Shown here: in pieces, positions 1-4,685 of the stretch
Position numbering within the stretch: the stretch's first letter is position 1
How the letters are laid out: each line of letters opens with the position of its first letter
Origin: Geobacter sp.
GTDB taxonomy: Bacteria > Desulfobacterota > Desulfuromonadia > Geobacterales > Geobacteraceae
DNA length: 6,093 bases
Reading direction: 5' to 3'
Assembly: GCA_003857395.1 (NCBI GenBank)
Contig: RPRC01000295.1
Location: forward strand, 1-6,093
Translations under genes and position numbers: made by a program
Notes under the pieces: model-generated
Seen by the model: the letters and a program-made list of their open reading frames with translations, nothing else
Told to the model about the DNA's origin: nothing
The model's database searches: none

Positions 1-351
1 GACTTCACGGGTACCATGCTGTTTGCTATTCCCTATATGACCATCGATCCGGTCCGCGACAAGTTGAAGGTAGGAACTCAGTTGGACAGTATGGCGATTG
101 ATCCCAAGTGGCACTCCCGACTTGCTTCCGAACTTGTTGAGGCCCCGGTGGAGTTGACCGTTGAACTGGGTGAAACCGGGATCACTTTGAACGACCTGAT
201 AAATCTGTCCGCTGGCGATACGATAATTCTCAACAGAGATTGCCGGAGCGAATTGAGTGTCAAGATTGAAGGGATCGAGAAATTCACCGGTCTCCCTGGT
301 GTCCAGGGGGGTAACAAGGCAATTCAGATAACGAGCAGCATACCTTCGTAA
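1..351 (+). CDS. fliM: Flagellar motor switch protein FliM, C-terminal fragment
   Basis: This is the 3' end of a gene that begins before the window. The frame is open from base 1 and gives 116 residues before TAA at 349-351. The segment IPYMTIDPVRDKL near the start matches the end of the FliM middle domain (family form IPYxxLEPIREKL). It is followed by a SpoA (surface presentation of antigens) domain of roughly 70 residues with VELTVELGETGITLNDLINL and a final GLPGVQGGNKAIQI stretch, which is the typical FliM C-terminus. FliM sits in the cytoplasmic C-ring, binds CheY-P through its N-terminus (not visible here) and docks FliN through this SpoA domain. fliN follows 70 bases downstream, in the usual order. 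The ATG at base 16 is an internal methionine, not the start. No frameshift is visible. Confidence 0.95.
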   Translation, partial: DFTGTMLFAIPYMTIDPVRDKLKVGTQLDSMAIDPKWHSRLASELVEAPVELTVELGETGITLNDLINLSAGDTIILNRDCRSELSVKIEGIEKFTGLPGVQGGNKAIQITSSIPS

Positions 352-355
352 GCGT

Positions 356-389
356 ACGGAGCAGGGGCTGACAGTTCCGCCCGTTTTTT
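356..389 (+). terminator. Possible weak hairpin with T-tract between fliM and fliN
   Basis: ACGG (356-359) can pair with CCGT (381-384), or alternatively GGGC (365-368) with GCCC (379-382). A run of six T follows at 384-389. This resembles a rho-independent terminator or attenuator, but the stems are short and mutually exclusive. fliN is expected to be cotranscribed with fliM, so if it works at all it would give partial termination. It could equally be chance. Confidence 0.2.
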
Positions 390-410
390 GTCAGGCAAAC
401 ATTATTTCCA

Positions 411-416
411 GGAGGT
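411..416 (+). promoter_or_regulatory. Strong Shine-Dalgarno of fliN (GGAGGT)
   Basis: GGAGGT lies 5 bases before the GTG at 422. It fixes this GTG as the fliN start rather than the internal ATG codon at residue 22, which would remove the N-terminal extension. Confidence 0.85.
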
Positions 417-421
417 CCCGC

Positions 422-730
422 GTGAGCGATATACAGGAAAACAGTGAACAGAAGAGTGCATTGCAGGAGAAACGGAATCTTGACATGATACTCGATATCC
501 CGCTTCATCTTACGGTTGAACTGGGACGAACCAAATTGCTCGTTAAGGACCTTCTCCAGTTGAACCAGGGTGCTGTTGTGGAACTGGGCAAGCTGGCCGG
601 AGAGCTTCTCGATGTTTTCGTGAATTCCAAGCTGGTGGCTCGTGGCGAGGCCGTGGTGGTGAATGAGAAATTCGGTGTCCGCCTGGTGGACATCATCAGT
701 CCGGCGGAGCGCGTGGAGAAAATCGTATGA
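422..730 (+). CDS. fliN: Flagellar motor switch protein FliN
   Basis: A 102-residue protein starting at GTG, close to the usual size of short FliN proteins. A charged, probably disordered leader of about 20 residues is followed by a SpoA domain (about 24-95). The domain has the family pattern LDIPLHLTVELGRTKLLVKD, then a central LNQGAVVELGKLAGELLDVF and the closing NEKFGVRLVDIISP. FliN packs with the FliM C-terminal domain to form the bottom of the C-ring and is the docking place for the FliH-FliI export ATPase. It differs from FliM by lacking the CheC-like middle domain, and the position directly after fliM is canonical. The stop codon overlaps the fliO start (ATGA at 727-730), which suggests translational coupling. 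Confidence 0.96.
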   Translation: MSDIQENSEQKSALQEKRNLDMILDIPLHLTVELGRTKLLVKDLLQLNQGAVVELGKLAGELLDVFVNSKLVARGEAVVVNEKFGVRLVDIISPAERVEKIV

Positions 731-1209
731 GAATGTTTCCGGTTTTCCCGCTGCTGTTTCTCCCGGGGACCGCATGTGCGGCAGAGGGGACAGGCACTTC
801 CGGGTTCAGTTTTGTTTCCGGCTTTTTTCAGATGGTGGCCTCATTATCGATTGTTGTCGGTCTGATATATCTCGCCTACTATCTTGCGAATCGTTTTCTC
901 AAGGGAAACCTGATGAAAAAGTCGGTGCCACGCTATATCCGTGTTGTGGAGAGCCGTTTCCTTGCCCCGAAAAAATCACTCATGCTGGTGGAGGTGGGAG
1001 GAGAATACCTGCTGCTCGGTTCCTCGGATTCCGGCATCAGCCTTCTCAAACAGGTTGATATGCTGGAAACCATCGAGGTTGTAGAGGAATTGTCTGCCGC
1101 GGCCAAGCCCTCCGCTTCGTTTCCTGACGGTCTTCAATTTATCAAAGATATGGTCCAAAAAGGCCGGCGGCTTGTTCTCCCCAGGGAAAAGGATGGTGTA
1201 GGGGCGTGA
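727..1209 (+). CDS. fliO: Flagellar biosynthesis protein FliO
   Basis: A 160-residue small membrane protein. Residues 1-18 form a hydrophobic N-terminus ending ACA-AE, which could be a signal peptide. A transmembrane helix follows at about 35-55 (MVASLSIVVGLIYLAYYL). The cytoplasmic part (about 68-115) holds the only well conserved stretch of the family, RFLAPKKSLMLVEVGGEYLLL followed by GSSDSGISLL. The last 45 residues are variable. FliO is a facilitator: it helps FliP assemble into a stable ring and is not part of the finished channel. The start overlaps fliN by 4 bases and has GGAGAA at 715-720 as ribosome site; the end overlaps fliP by 4 bases (GTGA). FliO is poorly conserved overall, so the call rests on the core motif plus its place between fliN and fliP. 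Confidence 0.92.
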   Translation: MRMFPVFPLLFLPGTACAAEGTGTSGFSFVSGFFQMVASLSIVVGLIYLAYYLANRFLKGNLMKKSVPRYIRVVESRFLAPKKSLMLVEVGGEYLLLGSSDSGISLLKQVDMLETIEVVEELSAAAKPSASFPDGLQFIKDMVQKGRRLVLPREKDGVGA

Positions 1210-1967
1210 GACTGAATAGAATTCCGGTAATTGCCGTTCTTGTCGGCCTTGTGGGTTTGGTCTTCGCCTCAACTGTTATGGCCGAGCCTTTGAGCGTGCC
1301 AACGGTAAGTGTCGGCTTGGGCAAGGTCTCCAAGCCGGGCGATGTTGCGACCGTGCTGCAGATATTCCTCATGATCACGATTCTGTCGGTGGCTCCCGGA
1401 CTCTTGATCATGACCACGTCCTTCACTCGCGTGGTGGTGGTTTTGTCTTTTCTGCGCAGCGCCATCGGTACCCAGCAAGCTCCGTCGAACCAGATTGTCA
1501 TCTCCATAGCTCTTTTCCTGACCTTTTATATCATGAGTCCGGTTTGGCAGCAGATCAACACCCAGGCCTACCTGCCTTACAAGAGCGGGCAGATTAGCCA
1601 GGAACAGGCATTGGAAAAGGCGGTTTTCCCGATCAGAAAGTTCATGCTTTCCCAGGTCCGGGAAAAGGACCTGGCCCTGTTCCTGAGCCTTTCCAAGATG
1701 CCCCGGCCCAAAAACGCCAATGACATTCCGACCCTGACCATAATCCCGGCCTTCATGATCAGCGAATTGCAGACCGCATTCCAGATAGGATTCCTGATCT
1801 ATATCCCGTTTCTCGTGGTGGACATGGTTGTCGCTTCGGTACTCATGTCCATGGGAATGATGATGCTGCCTCCGGTGATGATCTCGCTTCCCTTCAAGAT
1901 ACTTCTGTTTATTCTGGTTGACGGATGGGCGCTGGTGATCGGATCCATTGTCAAGAGCTTTGGATAG
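1206..1967 (+). CDS. fliP: Flagellar export gate protein FliP
   Basis: A 253-residue protein, the normal FliP length. It starts at GTG inside the fliO stop; the purine-rich stretch AAAAGGA lies at 1187-1193, so coupling to fliO probably matters for initiation. Residues 1-26 are a signal peptide (MRLNRIP, hydrophobic core, VMA-EP cleavage site), which FliP, unusually for an export gate protein, does carry. Transmembrane segments are visible at about 50-70, 95-112, 195-215 and 228-248. Family motifs are present: VAPGLLIMTTSFTRVVVVLS (62-81), then FLRSAIGTQQAPSNQI (82-97) and the signature PAFMISELQTAFQIGF (181-196). In characterised systems FliP forms a pentameric ring that, with four FliQ and one FliR, makes the export channel. 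The gene ends at TAG 1965-1967. The next gene, fliQ, is displaced 314 bases by repeats instead of following directly. Confidence 0.98.
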   Translation: MRLNRIPVIAVLVGLVGLVFASTVMAEPLSVPTVSVGLGKVSKPGDVATVLQIFLMITILSVAPGLLIMTTSFTRVVVVLSFLRSAIGTQQAPSNQIVISIALFLTFYIMSPVWQQINTQAYLPYKSGQISQEQALEKAVFPIRKFMLSQVREKDLALFLSLSKMPRPKNANDIPTLTIIPAFMISELQTAFQIGFLIYIPFLVVDMVVASVLMSMGMMMLPPVMISLPFKILLFILVDGWALVIGSIVKSFG

Positions 1968-1973
1968 AACATA

Positions 1974-2031
1974 AGTATGAATTATGAAGGATGAGAAATT
2001 CAAAGGATGAAGGATGAATTATGAAGTATGA
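1974..2031 (+). repeat. Left array of 7-base repeats (AxxATGA family)
   Basis: Starting 7 bases after the fliP stop, the sequence reads as consecutive heptads: AGTATGA (1974-1980), ATTATGA (1981-1987), AGGATGA (1988-1994), an irregular 9-base stretch (1995-2003), AGGATGA (2004-2010), AGGATGA (2011-2017), ATTATGA (2018-2024) and AGTATGA (2025-2031). The periodicity is exact apart from the one irregular stretch. No coding frame fits. The form resembles the short tandemly repeated heptamers known from cyanobacteria, but I claim only similarity of form. Confidence 0.85.
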
Positions 2032-2095
2032 AAAAAACCGAACAAATATCACCGGACGCGGAAAAACCAAATTTTCATAACTCATACTTCATAAT
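2018..2095. repeat. Inverted repeat joining the two heptad arrays
   Basis: The 14 bases at 2018-2031 (ATTATGA AGTATGA) are the exact reverse complement of 2082-2095 (TCATACT TCATAAT). The 50 bases between them include an A-rich stretch on the left and TTTT on the right that could extend the pairing. The middle (about 2035-2070) is less AT-rich, contains ACCGGACGCGG and shows no gene. Transcribed as part of the fli mRNA, this would fold into an AT-rich stem with a large loop. Confidence 0.85.
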
Positions 2096-2103
2096 TCATA
2101 ATT
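2075..2103 (-). repeat. Right array of 7-base repeats, inverted orientation
   Basis: Heptads read TCATAAC (2075-2081), TCATACT (2082-2088), TCATAAT (2089-2095) and TCATAAT (2096-2102), the reverse complements of the left-array units. The array is interrupted at 2104 by the palindromic element. Related units TCATCCT (2249-2255) and CCATCCT (2256-2262) appear on the far side of that element, so the array seems once to have been continuous up to the fliQ ribosome site. Confidence 0.8.
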
Positions 2104-2237
2104 GATGCTTTCGCAAATTCTCTGAGCTGTCATCTCGACCGACAGGGAGAGATCTTGTAACCAGTTGTAAAAGCAAGATTCCTCCCTCTGGTCGGAATGA
2201 CAAAATGTAGCGTATTCACACTTTTTGCGAGTGTATC
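2104..2237. mobile_element. MITE-like palindromic element inserted in the heptad array
   Basis: About 134 bases with no coding capacity. The ends form imperfect terminal inverted repeats: GATGCTTTCGCAAA (2104-2117) against TTTGCGAGTGTATC (2224-2237), with 10 of 14 positions complementary and a perfect 7-base inner block (TCGCAAA/TTTGCGA). The direct repeat TCATAATTG occurs at 2096-2104 and again at 2236-2244. Part of it is the presumed target duplication, and the exact edge is uncertain by 2-3 bases because element ends and target share bases. Taking out the element and one copy of the repeat restores a run of heptads leading to fliQ. The interior is the long hairpin at 2128-2202. Non-autonomous elements of this kind are moved by a transposase encoded elsewhere; none is in the window. 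A REP-like palindrome without recent mobility is the main alternative. Confidence 0.6.
2128..2202. repeat. Long imperfect hairpin core of the palindromic element
   Basis: The left arm at 2128-2157 begins TGTCATCTCGACC and ends ATCTTG. The right arm at 2174-2202 begins CAAGATT and ends GGTCGGAATGACA. Reverse complementing the right arm gives TGTCATTCCGACC..., which matches the left arm over almost its whole length apart from a few mismatches and a one-base length difference. The loop is 16 bases (2158-2173). No T-run follows on either strand, so it is not a standard rho-independent terminator. In RNA it would be a very stable stem that could impede ribosomes, protect mRNA ends or be cut by RNase III. 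Confidence 0.9.
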
Positions 2238-2242
2238 ATAAT
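2215..2242 (+). promoter_or_regulatory. Possible sigma-70 promoter at the right edge of the element
   Basis: TTCACA (2215-2220) and CATAAT (2237-2242), 16 bases apart, each differ by one base from the -35 and -10 consensus. The -35 lies inside the palindromic element and the -10 falls mostly in the flanking direct repeat, so the insertion itself would have created the pair. It points toward fliQ, with transcription expected to begin near 2249. The region is AT-rich, so chance matches are likely. Confidence 0.35.
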
Positions 2243-2269
2243 TGTCTTTCATCCTCCATCCTTATAAAG

Positions 2270-2275
2270 AAAGGA
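2270..2275 (+). promoter_or_regulatory. Shine-Dalgarno of fliQ (AAAGGA)
   Basis: AAAGGA lies 6 bases before the ATG at 2282. It supports that ATG over the in-frame TTG (2225) and GTG (2231) codons inside the repeat element. Confidence 0.8.
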
Positions 2276-2281
2276 CATACC

Positions 2282-2548
2282 ATGACCCCGGAACTGGTTA
2301 CTCAATTAGCCCGCAGGAGTTTTGAAGTAACCCTGATGCTGGCTGCGCCTCTCCTGATATTCAGTCTTGTTATCGGCCTTATCATCAGTATATTTCAGGC
2401 AGTCACCTCTATAAACGAGGCGACTCTTGCTTTCGTACCGAAAATTGTGGCGGTCATGGTGGCGATGATCGTCTTTTTCCCCTGGATGATGAGTTACATG
2501 TCAGATTTTACCCGTGAGATCTTCGCCATGATTCCGAACCTGAGATAG
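2282..2548 (+). CDS. fliQ: Flagellar export gate protein FliQ
   Basis: An 88-residue protein, the standard FliQ length, with two transmembrane helices at about 15-38 and 53-73. The loop between them carries the family hallmark QAVTSINEATLAFVPKI (39-55). FliQ joins FliP and FliR in the helical export channel (four copies in solved structures). The frame stays open upstream to 2225, but an earlier start would add 19 residues encoded by repeat DNA that have no counterpart in the family. Unlike its neighbours it is not coupled to the gene before it, so it needs its own initiation and perhaps its own promoter. fliR starts 6 bases after its TAG stop. Confidence 0.97.
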   Translation: MTPELVTQLARRSFEVTLMLAAPLLIFSLVIGLIISIFQAVTSINEATLAFVPKIVAVMVAMIVFFPWMMSYMSDFTREIFAMIPNLR

Positions 2549-2554
2549 CCGGCC

Positions 2555-3346
2555 ATGTTCCAGCTGCTGCCGTTTCTTTCCATAAACGACTTCACACTCT
2601 TTACCTTAGTGCTCGGTCGCCTGGCAGGCATTTTCAGCGCCATCCCTCTGTTCGGCGGGGAACGTGTCCCGATGAAAATCAGGGCGCTGGTTACTCTGTC
2701 CCTGGCCCTGGTTTGTTTTCCGGTCCTCAAGCTTTCACACGTTGCCCTGCCTTCCGACTTTCTCTCCCTGCTCATGCTGATTATCGCTGAAGCACTGATC
2801 GGCATCACCCTTGGTCTTGTGGCCCAGGCAGTATTCGGTGCTGTCGAGTTCTGCGGACAGGTAATCGGCATGCAGATGGGTTTTTCCATGTCCTCCCTGT
2901 TCGATCCGACCATGGGTCAGGTGCCGCTCATGGCAATGTTTCAGACTTTGGTCGCTACGCTTTTGTTCCTGACACTCGGGGCTCACCATATCTTCATCAA
3001 GGCAATGATGGACAGCTATACCCTGATCCCCGTGGGCGGCTGGCATATGAGCGGCACCCTGCTCAGCTTTCTGGTCACGATTACCTCCGGAATATTTATT
3101 CTGGGGATCAAGTTGGCGGCGCCGGTCATGGTGTCACTTCTGGCTACCACGGTCGTGCTTGGCGTCATGGCGCGCTCTTTCCCCCAGATGAATATCTTTG
3201 TCGTCAGCATGCCGCTCAACATTGGCATCGGTTTTCTGGCGCTCGGTCTTTCCCTTCTAGTTTTCATCCATACTATTGAGATTTCATTCGCTGGGATGGC
3301 TCTGCAGATCAAATCTATTTTCAGAATTCTCTCTCAGGCAACCTGA
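2555..3346 (+). CDS. fliR: Flagellar export gate protein FliR
   Basis: A 263-residue polytopic membrane protein of normal family length, with about six hydrophobic segments. Family landmarks are the N-terminal RLAGIFSAIPLFGGERVPMK (22-41), the central GQVIGMQMGFSMSSLFDP (101-118) and the C-terminal ARSFPQMNIFVVSMPLNIGI (206-225). FliR is the single-copy member of the FliP5-FliQ4-FliR1 channel, and its fold resembles a FliP-FliQ fusion. No good Shine-Dalgarno precedes the ATG at 2555, which lies 6 bases after the fliQ stop, so translation probably depends on ribosomes finishing fliQ. The TGA stop shares one base with the flhB ATG (TGATG at 3344-3348). In some bacteria fliR and flhB are fused; here they are separate. 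Confidence 0.97.
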   Translation: MFQLLPFLSINDFTLFTLVLGRLAGIFSAIPLFGGERVPMKIRALVTLSLALVCFPVLKLSHVALPSDFLSLLMLIIAEALIGITLGLVAQAVFGAVEFCGQVIGMQMGFSMSSLFDPTMGQVPLMAMFQTLVATLLFLTLGAHHIFIKAMMDSYTLIPVGGWHMSGTLLSFLVTITSGIFILGIKLAAPVMVSLLATTVVLGVMARSFPQMNIFVVSMPLNIGIGFLALGLSLLVFIHTIEISFAGMALQIKSIFRILSQAT

Positions 3347-4413
3347 TGGCAGGAGAAGATAAACACTCAAAAACAGAACAACCGACCTCCAAAAAGCTCG
3401 AGGAATCGCGGAAAAAAGGACCTCCTCCCTTAAGCCGCGACATGACGTCAACCATTACCCTGCTGGTTTCAATGGTGACTCTCTATACCCTCGGCAGCTA
3501 CATGCTGACCTCCCTGAAAGAAAATACACGCGACCTATTGGGCGGAATGGGTACCATTACGCTCACGCCGACGAGTGTCAATAGTATCCTGATGAAGCAA
3601 GTCTATTCGATCGGAGCGGTCATTGCCCCTTTCCTGATAATGGTCATGGTCGCGGGTGTCGTTGCCGTGGTCATCCAGGGTGGGGCGTCCATTTCCATGG
3701 AAAAGCTATCTTTCAAGTTTGAAAAAATAAATCCCCTGGAAGGTATCAAACGGCTCTTTAAAAAAGAGGCGCTCGTGGAGGCTTTCAAGTCCATCATCAA
3801 AATTCTTATCGTGGGATATATCGCCTACAAGATCCTGCGCGACGAAATGGACGCAATCCTCTACCTGACCGAAACGGATATCGACGGTATTTTTGTCTTT
3901 ATCAGCCATCTCTCCTTCAAGATCGTCATCCATACCTGTGGGGTCATGATTGTCTTGGCGATACTCGACCTTGCCTTTGTGAAATGGAATTACATCCAGA
4001 ATCTGAAAATGACTAAAGAGGAGGTAAAACGGGAGCATAAGGACAGTGACGGCGATCCGCAGCTAAAGGGAAAGATCCGCAAGATGCGTTACGAAAAGGC
4101 CTTCCGGCGCCTCAAGCAAATCATTCCCACGGCAGATGTTGTCGTCACCAACCCGACCCATTTTGCTGTTGCCATAAAATATGACCGGAATAAAATGGCT
4201 GCTCCGATCGTCATTGCCAAGGGTGCCGATCATCTCGCCCTCCGTATCAAGGCCTTGGCGAGGGAAAGTAATGTCATGCTCGTGGAAAACAGGTTTCTGG
4301 CCCGCGAGCTGTATGCCCAGGTCAAAGAAGGGGAGGCGATCCCGGAAGAGCTCTATGTGGCGGTTGCGGAACTGCTGGCATACGTCTACGGGATAAAGGG
4401 AAAGACCTTCTGA
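3346..4413 (+). CDS. flhB: Flagellar export switch protein FlhB
   Basis: A 355-residue protein, the normal length. The N-terminus has the conserved cytoplasmic motif KTEQPTSKKLEESRKKG (9-25) before the first helix. Four transmembrane segments lie at about 33-55, 87-111, 145-165 and 191-213. The linker FEKINPLEGIKRLFKKEALV (125-144) is typical. The C-terminal domain (about 220-355) contains the self-cleavage site NPTH at 269-272, with N269-P270 the scissile bond, the same numbering as in the well-studied enteric protein. Cleavage changes export from rod/hook to filament substrates. After the site come FAVAIKYD and the conserved NRFLARELY (315-323). One oddity is residues 25-30, GPPPLS, where many relatives have a GQVxxS-type sequence. 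Translation is coupled to fliR through a one-base overlap. Confidence 0.98.
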   Translation: MAGEDKHSKTEQPTSKKLEESRKKGPPPLSRDMTSTITLLVSMVTLYTLGSYMLTSLKENTRDLLGGMGTITLTPTSVNSILMKQVYSIGAVIAPFLIMVMVAGVVAVVIQGGASISMEKLSFKFEKINPLEGIKRLFKKEALVEAFKSIIKILIVGYIAYKILRDEMDAILYLTETDIDGIFVFISHLSFKIVIHTCGVMIVLAILDLAFVKWNYIQNLKMTKEEVKREHKDSDGDPQLKGKIRKMRYEKAFRRLKQIIPTADVVVTNPTHFAVAIKYDRNKMAAPIVIAKGADHLALRIKALARESNVMLVENRFLARELYAQVKEGEAIPEELYVAVAELLAYVYGIKGKTF

Positions 4414-4620
4414 TTTTCAGCTCCCACCATTTCTGCTTCTCGCCTAGACAAATCCTTGACTCGTCTCTTTTCAAAATACTGTCTCATTCCTTCTTTCCCC
4501 AGATTTTTTCAAAACTTACCCGCCTTCTGAAGCTCCCTTGCTTTCGCCGGATAGCAGCTTTCAAGCGCCTTTTCAGGAATTTCCGGAATACTTGTCGAAT
4601 CCTGCTGGTACGAGGCTCGT

Positions 4621-4637
4621 CTGGCACAGAGGTTGCT
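4621..4637 (+). promoter_or_regulatory. Sigma-54 (RpoN) -24/-12 promoter of flhA
   Basis: CTGGCAC-AGAGG-TTGCT fits the sigma-54 consensus YTGGCAC-N5-TTGCW at every defined position, apart from the weakly preferred G after CAC. The invariant GG (4623-4624) and GC (4635-4636) are exactly 12 bases apart. Transcription is predicted to start near 4648, giving a leader of about 38 bases before the flhA ATG. It lies outside any recognised gene, in the right strand and place. Flagellar genes under sigma-54 are common; in Geobacter the activator FgrM is the described flagellar master regulator, and applying it here is an inference. Confidence 0.87.
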
Positions 4638-4673
4638 ATTCTGATGTCAGGTGTAAAATCTTCTTGAAATTAC

Positions 4674-4677
4674 AGGG
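4674..4677 (+). promoter_or_regulatory. Shine-Dalgarno of flhA (AGGG)
   Basis: AGGG lies 8 bases before the ATG at 4686. It is weak but correctly spaced, and favours this start over the in-frame ATG at 4740, which would remove the usual short cytoplasmic leader. Confidence 0.6.
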
Positions 4678-4685
4678 TAAATTGG

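Larger units (their letters stand above)
4414..4685 (+). other. 272-base intergenic region upstream of flhA
   Basis: The first 100 or so bases are strongly pyrimidine-biased on this strand and contain no convincing terminator hairpin. TTTTCAAAA occurs twice (4468-4476 and 4506-4514), 38 bases apart start to start. An 8-base perfect palindrome TTCCGGAA lies at 4581-4588, and ACGAG-G-CTCGT at 4610-4620 directly abuts the sigma-54 promoter. Activators of sigma-54 holoenzyme usually bind about 80-200 bases upstream of the start; the two TTTTCAAAA copies fall in that range, but nothing else supports them as binding sites. A 62-codon open frame here (4538-4726) has no recognisable family features and runs into flhA in another frame, so I do not call it. 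Confidence 0.6.

Noticed and set aside
1269..2003. Long antisense open frame (244 codons) opposite fliP
   Set aside because: The translation is rich in His, Gln and Arg without any family motif, typical of the reverse frame of a hydrophobic membrane protein. The + strand fliP is certain.
2128..2202. Hairpin as a rho-independent terminator after fliP
   Set aside because: The stem is long but imperfect and no T-run follows it on either strand; fliQ-flhB must still be expressed.
1974..2262. Heptad arrays as a CRISPR
   Set aside because: Units are 7 bases without unique spacers, occur in both orientations, and no cas gene is present.
2225..2281. Upstream extension of fliQ to a TTG at 2225 (19 extra residues)
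   Set aside because: The extra part is encoded by the repeat element and heptad DNA, has no counterpart in FliQ proteins, and the ATG at 2282 has a well placed AAAGGA and yields the normal 88 residues.
4456..4482. TTGACT followed by TACTGT as a sigma-70 promoter upstream of flhA
   Set aside because: The -10 candidate matches poorly and the spacing is 15 bases; the sigma-54 site downstream is far better.
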